Part shown: positions 59,399 to 64,000 of the stretch, one piece after another
Numbering within the stretch: the first letter of the stretch is position 1
Layout: every line of letters begins with the position of its first letter
DNA from: Methyloradius palustris
GTDB taxonomy: Bacteria > Pseudomonadota > Gammaproteobacteria > Burkholderiales > Methylophilaceae
Reading direction: 5' to 3'
Assembly: GCF_019703875.1 (NCBI RefSeq)
Contig: NZ_AP024110.1
Coordinates: forward strand, 930,001-994,000
DNA length: 64,000 nucleotides
Notes under the pieces: model-generated
The model's database searches: none
What the model was told of the DNA's origin: nothing
The model's input: the letters and a program-made list of their open reading frames with translations, nothing else
Made by a program: the position numbers and the translations under genes

Positions 59399-59418
59399 AC
59401 GCCCCGCTAATCAATTGG

Positions 59419-59447
59419 CGCTTAGCTCTAAGCGCTATCTTTTTTTA
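59419..59447 (+). terminator. Terminator-like hairpin directly upstream of tRNA-Leu
   Basis: Stem GCGCTTA / TAAGCGC with a GCTC loop, followed by TATC and seven T. It ends seven bases before the tRNA. It may stop read-through from the DUF3034 side, or attenuate tRNA transcription if the promoter lies upstream. Confidence 0.65.
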
Positions 59448-59453
59448 AGATTG

Positions 59454-59540
59454 CCCGGGTGGTGAAATTGGTAGACACAAGAGACTTAAAATCTCTCGCC
59501 TCACAAGGCGTGCCGGTTCGATTCCGGCCCCGGGCACCAA
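59454..59540 (+). tRNA. tRNA-Leu (UAA anticodon)
   Basis: An 87-base class II tRNA. Acceptor GCCCGGG / CCCGGGC, anticodon stem AGAGA / TCTCT around CTTAAAA (anticodon TAA), a variable arm with CGCCTCACAAGGCG, T arm GGTTCGATTCC, and encoded CCA. Confidence 0.96.
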
Positions 59541-59676
59541 TAAAATCAAGGCTTTCAGCCACTTCAAGAAGTTCCTGAATTTCGGCATTGCCAATCAAGT
59601 CACAATGGAATAATTTTCTCGTTTGCTTTCTGTTTTATTTTCTGATTAAGTCGGGTTTTAATAAGAAAAACAACAT

Positions 59677-60297
59677 ATGCGCTTACAAGGGAGGGTTACC
59701 CACTGGAATGACGACAAGGGATTTGGCTTTGTATATCCCATTGGCGGTGGGCAAAAAGCATTTGTTCATATAAAAGCATTCTCACAAAGTTCATACAGGC
59801 CTGTGGATGGCGACTTGATTTCGTATGATCTATCTAGCGATCAAAAAGGTCGTTACGTTGCAAAAGATGTTCGGTTCGCTGGTGGGGATGCGAAGCTGAC
59901 TCGCGCTTATAAGTTAAAGCCCTTTGGAACCATATTTGTCTCTATGTTCTTTATTTCACTGGCCATAGCAACGATGGTATTTCACCTTCCACTTACCTTG
60001 ATTGGACTTTATCTCGTTACAAGTATCGTCACTTATATTGTTTACGCAATAGACAAATCAGCTGCGCAAGATGGCAGAAGAAGAACTCCCGAAAGCACTT
60101 TGCATTTATTGAGTTTTGTTGGAGGTTGGCCTGGCGCTCTTCTTGCACAAAAGAAGCTACACCACAAATCTAGGAAGATGGAATTCCAAGTCGGCTATTG
60201 GCTTACTGTCATTGCCAACTGTTGGGGTTTGGGCTGGATGCTGACAACAAAAGCTGGTTATGACTTTCTAGGATATATTGCCAAAATGATCCCGTAA
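59677..60297 (+). CDS. Cold-shock domain-DUF1294 membrane fusion protein
   Basis: A 206-residue protein. The N-terminal ~65 residues form a cold-shock (S1-like) domain: VTHWNDDKGFGFVYPIGGG contains the RNP1-like KGFGFV and KAFVHIKAF the RNP2-like motif. The C-terminal part has three to four helices with the DUF1294 hallmarks YAIDKSAAQDGRRRTPE and LLSFVGGWPGALLAQ. It probably ties nucleic-acid binding to the membrane; the mechanism is unknown. It follows tRNA-Leu after 136 bases. Confidence 0.9.
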   Translation: MRLQGRVTHWNDDKGFGFVYPIGGGQKAFVHIKAFSQSSYRPVDGDLISYDLSSDQKGRYVAKDVRFAGGDAKLTRAYKLKPFGTIFVSMFFISLAIATMVFHLPLTLIGLYLVTSIVTYIVYAIDKSAAQDGRRRTPESTLHLLSFVGGWPGALLAQKKLHHKSRKMEFQVGYWLTVIANCWGLGWMLTTKAGYDFLGYIAKMIP

Positions 60298-60386
60298 GAA
60301 GGTGCCAGTCATTTTAATTGGCGGCTAGTCGCTGCCAATCCTGCACTTTCTCACGGGACGGGAATATTGCCTCAGCTCACTGCTAA

Positions 60387-60551
60387 TTATTTATTAGTAG
60401 TAGGAACGCTTTTCTCATTAGTCCGACGATCCTTACCAGAAAAGTCTTTAGGTTCGATATCTTTATCTCTTCTGTCTTGTTTGAGAGCTCGAAAGTTCGA
60501 CAAATTTAATGCCCAAGGACTAACTTGTTGTTTCTTTGCATTTGTATTCAT
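60387..60551 (-). CDS. Small basic hydrophilic protein (54 aa)
   Basis: A 54-residue ORF with a consensus ribosome-binding site (TAAGGAG eight bases before ATG). The product is highly charged (FRALKQDRRDKDIEPKDFSGKDRR) and looks intrinsically disordered. No family recognised. A convergent gap of about 90 bases separates it from the cold-shock fusion gene. The strong ribosome-binding site is the main support. Confidence 0.6.
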   Translation of the reverse strand: MNTNAKKQQVSPWALNLSNFRALKQDRRDKDIEPKDFSGKDRRTNEKSVPTTNK

Positions 60552-60905
60552 AACTAACTCCTTATAAACGTTGTGAAGAGACTAATACATGGTTCTAATA
60601 ATAAGAAACTCCCGAAAACTTCGATGTAGGGAGCTTTCTTGATATCGTGTAAGAATTATCTTAAACCTAAAAATAAAAAATTGCTTAAATATTAAACAAA
60701 TAAGCATATTTTAAAGTAATAGAGAAGCATATGATTTTGACTCATATCGACCTTCAAAGAGTGTCAACAGCATAAGCCTATAATGACTTATAGAGAGCCA
60801 CGTCATGTCGTCGCTTATCTTGCAAATGGGAACCCCAAGGCCAGATAATTTCGCCTGATGGCGCCCCTTAATTCAAACGCTAGTTCTATTCAGAAAGGGT
60901 ATCGA
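60552..60905. other. Gene-free AT-rich stretch
   Basis: These 354 bases hold no ORF I would call. The first part is the promoter region of the minus-strand small protein, with A/T runs and a GCTTA / TAAGC inverted pair near 60684-60706. A TATAAT at 60779-60784 could be a -10 box for the monooxygenase-fold gene. Confidence 0.5.
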
Positions 60906-61187
60906 ATGCCACACGTTTTAATCATTCATGAAGTCGAGTCATATCAGCCATGGAAGCTGGTTTTTGACCGAGCCGCGGACATTAGAAAGCGCGCAGGAGA
61001 AATTAGTTATCAATTGCTGGCAGATCAGGATGATGCAAACAATATTATTCACTTTTCTGAATGGAATTCGCTTGATAACGCTAAGCGTTTTTTCGAGTCT
61101 CCAGAGCTGGTGAAAATAAGGGAAGAAGCTGGCGTAAAGATGCCAGCTTTTCTTTATTTACAAGAGATAGAGCATGGAGTGCTCTAA
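60906..61187 (+). CDS. ABM (antibiotic biosynthesis monooxygenase)-fold protein
   Basis: A 93-residue dimeric alpha-beta barrel protein counted from ATG 60906, which has AAAGGG in front; an in-frame start sixteen codons upstream lacks a site. Typical features: VLIIHEVESYQPWKLVFD (first strand and helix), ISYQLLADQDDANNIIHFSEW and AKRFFESPELVKIREEAG. Such small proteins include monooxygenases and quinol-related enzymes; the substrate is unknown. Single gene, ending 50 bases from the stop of the PEP-CTERM gene. Confidence 0.82.
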   Translation: MPHVLIIHEVESYQPWKLVFDRAADIRKRAGEISYQLLADQDDANNIIHFSEWNSLDNAKRFFESPELVKIREEAGVKMPAFLYLQEIEHGVL

Positions 61188-61237
61188 CTTTCGCTTAGGC
61201 TCATCAAAAACGAAAGATTGATTGCAACTCATTAAAG

Positions 61238-62080
61238 CTAAGCTTGTTCTAACTTCACAGAACTCGATTTTTTATGTCTTGTAACAAAACCGATAGCAGC
61301 AAAGCCAAGCAGCAGCATTGCTAGGTTACTCGGCTCAGGTACGGCTGATGTTAGTAAGAGCTGGTCTTGTTTATATAAAGAGTCAGCATATTTCAACTGA
61401 TAAGCGCCAGTAGCCGTCCAAGTACCTGATGTGATGTTGTTGATGAAGCCGATGGCAAGGCTCTCTGCTGCTGCATTGTTGTATGGGAATGAGGCGGATG
61501 CGCCTGGTAGATAAAATGAGCCGCTGCCACTAGAGAGGCTGAGCGTGGTTGAGGTTTCTTCTGCAATTTCCCATACTGCTAGTTGAATGGCTAAGGCATA
61601 GTTGTTAGCGGCGGTTTTGTCAGCTGTGCCATACGTACTCAAGGTGCTCAGATAGGTATCACGCAGGCCGAGAAATGTGGGCATTGTGTTGCTCACGAGC
61701 AGGTCTATAGCTTCTATACGACTTGCGCTAAATCCAGCGCTGGATAAACCTGCCGTGACTGCAAAGCTGGTATCCCAACCACCGCCGATGCCTTTTTGCA
61801 GACAAAAACTGAAAGTTTGACCGCCAAGTGCAGAAATATCCCAAATACTGAGTACGCCCCAGTTGTAAGCGCTTGTGGCTCCGCTCTCTGTGACGTTGGT
61901 GTAACTTGAATAGGCCTCGCGGTCGGTAGCTGGGTCAGGCCAGCTAACCGTGGTGGATGCGTTTGCTGTGGATGTCATCGCTGCAAACAGCATGAAGCCT
62001 ACAGCTAATAATTGGGAAATATGCTGCGTGATGACTGCTAGATTATTGTTAGTGTTTGGGCTAGCCAGCTGATTATTCAT
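61238..62080 (-). CDS. PEP-CTERM protein with thioester-domain-like motifs
   Basis: A 280-residue exported protein. The signal peptide is unusually far in (LLAVGFMLFAAMTSTANA, ~24-41). The C-terminal sorting signal is VPEPSNLAMLLLGFAAIGF followed by RHKKS (~247-271), the substrate of exosortase. The middle has FCLQ (Cys93) and IQLAVWE (Gln166, Trp170). These fit the [YFL]-C-hydrophobic-polar and hydrophobic-Q-x-x-hydrophobic-W motifs of thioester domains, in which the Cys and Gln side chains form a covalent adhesin bond. Exosortase genes are not in the window. The surface role is inferred. Confidence 0.88.
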   Translation of the reverse strand: MNNQLASPNTNNNLAVITQHISQLLAVGFMLFAAMTSTANASTTVSWPDPATDREAYSSYTNVTESGATSAYNWGVLSIWDISALGGQTFSFCLQKGIGGGWDTSFAVTAGLSSAGFSASRIEAIDLLVSNTMPTFLGLRDTYLSTLSTYGTADKTAANNYALAIQLAVWEIAEETSTTLSLSSGSGSFYLPGASASFPYNNAAAESLAIGFINNITSGTWTATGAYQLKYADSLYKQDQLLLTSAVPEPSNLAMLLLGFAAIGFVTRHKKSSSVKLEQA

Positions 62081-62412
62081 GGATCACTTTAATTGTTGGT
62101 TGATTACTCTGCATTTTTGCTATGCGTTATAAATATGCGCAAAAGGCCGATGTAAGCAGAATGCATGCCAAACGATTGTTGAGATCGATGGTTTAACCCA
62201 AGCCGCCAGTCATACTGTGAAAAAATAAGTTTTGAAAGATCGCGAGATAAAAGTTAGAAAGTCTTGGAAATGCGCGCATGTGCTCAGTAACTGAGCGCTA
62301 AAAGCTAAATGGCACTTAGCCGAATTATTTGGTGGAGTCACAAAAAATAAATTAAACGATTAGATTCAGTCAGCTTTTTTATATTGCGTGACTCCTTTAT
62401 CATCGAGCCAGC
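62081..62412. other. Divergent intergenic region with inverted repeats
   Basis: These 332 bases carry no ORF I can support. They contain the palindrome GCTCAGT-A-ACTGAGC (62282-62296) and distant inverted arms GGAGTCAC (62334-62341) and GTGACTCC (62388-62395). They must hold the promoters of the PEP-CTERM gene and the helicase gene; no clear -35/-10 pair was identified. Confidence 0.45.
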
Positions 62413-63972
62413 ATGTCACAACACAAACCACTGACCAAAGCACAAAAAGCCGCTGCCATTCTCAGGCTGCAAGATTACCTGTCGACCTTTCCACTTGCCC
62501 GCTCGCTCAAGCGTAAGATTCATTTCAATTTAGGGCCTACCAATTCAGGTAAAACGCATGAGGCGCTGGAGGTGTTGGCTCGCGCAGCTTCTGGTGTTTA
62601 CCTTGCGCCATTACGTTTATTGGCGATGGAGATTCGTGATCGTTTGATGGATGCAGGCGTGCCTTGCAACCTGATCACGGGCGAAGAGCGCAATATCATC
62701 CCCGGTGCCCAGCACACAGCTTGTACAGTGGAGATGCTGAACTCTAGTCATCAGGTAGAAGTGGCGATTATTGATGAAATCCAGATGCTGCAGGATGAAA
62801 GCCGTGGCTACGCATGGACAGCTGCGCTGGTTGGCGCGCCAGCAAATGATGTGTTTGTCTGTGGTTCAAACGCAGTCACCGAGCCTTGCTTAAGGTTGAT
62901 AGATTCGCTAGGTGAGGACTATGACATCACCTACATGGAGCGTAAAACACCACTGATATTGGAAACCGAGGGATTGAGCGGTGCACATTACAATCGGCAA
63001 CGCTTGAGAAAACACTTACGTAAAGGCGATGCCGTGATTGCCTTTACGCGTAAAGATGTACTTACCTTAAGTGCCAGATTCAGGCTGTGGGGCTTTGGCG
63101 TTGCGAGTATTTATGGTGCGTTATCGCCTGAAGTGCGGCGTACGGAAGCCCGCAGATTCAGTAGTGGAGAGGCTGATATATTGGTAGCGACTGATGCTAT
63201 CGGCATGGGGCTGAATTTGCCGATACGCCGCGTGGTATTTTCAGCGATTGATAAGTTCGATGGCGTTGCCAGCCGCATGCTGAATGCGACTGAGGTGCGC
63301 CAGATCGCAGGCCGAGCAGGGCGCTATGGCATTTACCCTACAGGCTATGTCAGCACGTTTGAGAATGATGAGCTGGTGCATATTGAACACATGCTGAGCA
63401 CTTCGGATATTGCCACATTGACTAAGTTACCGATTTCGCTGAATCCATTTCACGTAGAAACCTTGTCGCACATGCTCAATACCGAGCGTATAGGCGAATT
63501 GCTGGAGTTTTTTGCCAGCAGTATTGCTATAGATAGCCCGCTATTCCAGATTGCAGGTATGCAAGGGCAGGTGGCACAAGGTCATTTAATTGAGGCACAT
63601 GCGCCTGATCTCAGCCTTGAGGATAAATTCAGGTTTGCTTGCGCGCCAGTCTCTTTGGATAAAACACATGAGCGCGATTACTTCGTGAGTTGCCTCACCA
63701 GTTACGCGCAAGGTAAACAAATGCATTTGCCAGCAGAAACCTACTGGCTTGATTCAACCAGCCCGCAACATCTTGAGCAGGCCGAAGACTTGAGTAAAGA
63801 TTTAAGTCTCTATGCATGGCTGGCGTTCAAGTACCCTGATATTTTTAACCAGAGCCATTTATTGCCTGCACTTCGTGACAGAGTGAGCCGTTATATTGAG
63901 CGTGCATTGCTCAGGCAAGCTGGCTTTAACGACACATCAAAAGAGCTTATGTACTACTCTGAAAGAAGATAG
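62413..63972 (+). CDS. SUV3-like superfamily 2 RNA helicase
   Basis: A 519-residue helicase. Walker A is LGPTNSGKTHEAL (~46), a variant (GPTNSGKT) typical of the mitochondrial SUV3 family; motif II is IIDEIQM (DEIQ), motif V is DILVATDAIGMGLNLP and motif VI is QIAGRAGRYG. The C-terminal ~180 residues contain the SUV3 helical region. In mitochondria SUV3 works with a 3'-5' exonuclease in RNA degradation. No RNase gene lies next to it here. The ATG is followed by a basic N-terminus. It ends 28 bases before the window edge. Confidence 0.9.
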   Translation: MSQHKPLTKAQKAAAILRLQDYLSTFPLARSLKRKIHFNLGPTNSGKTHEALEVLARAASGVYLAPLRLLAMEIRDRLMDAGVPCNLITGEERNIIPGAQHTACTVEMLNSSHQVEVAIIDEIQMLQDESRGYAWTAALVGAPANDVFVCGSNAVTEPCLRLIDSLGEDYDITYMERKTPLILETEGLSGAHYNRQRLRKHLRKGDAVIAFTRKDVLTLSARFRLWGFGVASIYGALSPEVRRTEARRFSSGEADILVATDAIGMGLNLPIRRVVFSAIDKFDGVASRMLNATEVRQIAGRAGRYGIYPTGYVSTFENDELVHIEHMLSTSDIATLTKLPISLNPFHVETLSHMLNTERIGELLEFFASSIAIDSPLFQIAGMQGQVAQGHLIEAHAPDLSLEDKFRFACAPVSLDKTHERDYFVSCLTSYAQGKQMHLPAETYWLDSTSPQHLEQAEDLSKDLSLYAWLAFKYPDIFNQSHLLPALRDRVSRYIERALLRQAGFNDTSKELMYYSERR

Positions 63973-64000
63973 CGCCTGCTTAGTAAAGTCAATTAAGGTG

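Overview
The window reads as chromosome of a methylotrophic betaproteobacterium, most likely Methylophilaceae (Methylotenera or a near relative). This is an inference from gene content: a formaldehyde-activating-enzyme homologue, a cupredoxin of the 'methylamine utilization protein' family, a DUF3034 outer-membrane protein, PEP-CTERM sorting, MoxR/DUF58/transglutaminase genes, and betaproteobacterial housekeeping genes. No rRNA, CRISPR array, prophage or intact insertion sequence was seen.

Region 1 (1-13.7 kb) is a nitrogen-scavenging block. It opens inside a gene pair of the urea-carboxylase-associated (DUF1989) family, now known as carboxyguanidine deiminase. A biotin-dependent carboxylase, an amidase-only allophanate hydrolase and a separate gene for the allophanate hydrolase C-terminal domain follow. 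One active-site residue suggests that the carboxylase acts on guanidine rather than urea. Then come an ethanolamine permease, both ethanolamine ammonia-lyase subunits without microcompartment genes, a few small membrane or hypothetical proteins, and a EutR-like AraC regulator facing back towards them. In an organism that gets carbon from C1 compounds, both modules plausibly supply ammonium.

Region 2 (13.9-29.2 kb) holds rlmD, an incomplete oligopeptide-type ABC importer (binding protein and two permeases, no ATPase) interrupted by a HDOD-GAF regulator and an L,D-transpeptidase, then the queuosine-precursor transporter, nagZ, a Bax-inhibitor-like protein, tadA and a tgpA-DUF58-moxR-psiE run. 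Region 3 (29.3-33.4 kb) is a LysR-controlled operon for electrophile or quinone detoxification: pirin, flavodoxin-like reductase, Old Yellow Enzyme and nitroreductase.

Region 4 (33.4-50.7 kb) has a thioredoxin-like protein, the Fae homologue, surE-pcm-nlpD with no rpoS after it, wrbA, purB, acnB, rlmJ, sodC, a zinc/cobalt exporter of the CDF family, a uracil-DNA glycosylase, a PIN-domain toxin-antitoxin pair and uvrC. Region 5 (50.7-64 kb) has pgsA, tRNA-Gly, tRNA-Cys, an AT-rich patch of unknown membrane proteins with a SLATT-like protein beside it, a GGDEF-EAL / cupredoxin / truncated-haemoglobin operon diverging from DUF3034, tRNA-Leu, a PEP-CTERM protein with thioester-domain motifs, and a SUV3-like RNA helicase.

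Two copies of a 138-bp palindromic repeat (at 21.4 and 59.2 kb) sit directly behind plus-strand genes. Nothing in the window is a fully unprecedented multi-gene system. The strongest leads are the haemoglobin/cupredoxin/c-di-GMP cluster, the short leader ORF in front of the carboxylase, the Fae homologue with an altered active site, the repeat family and the candidate thioester surface protein.
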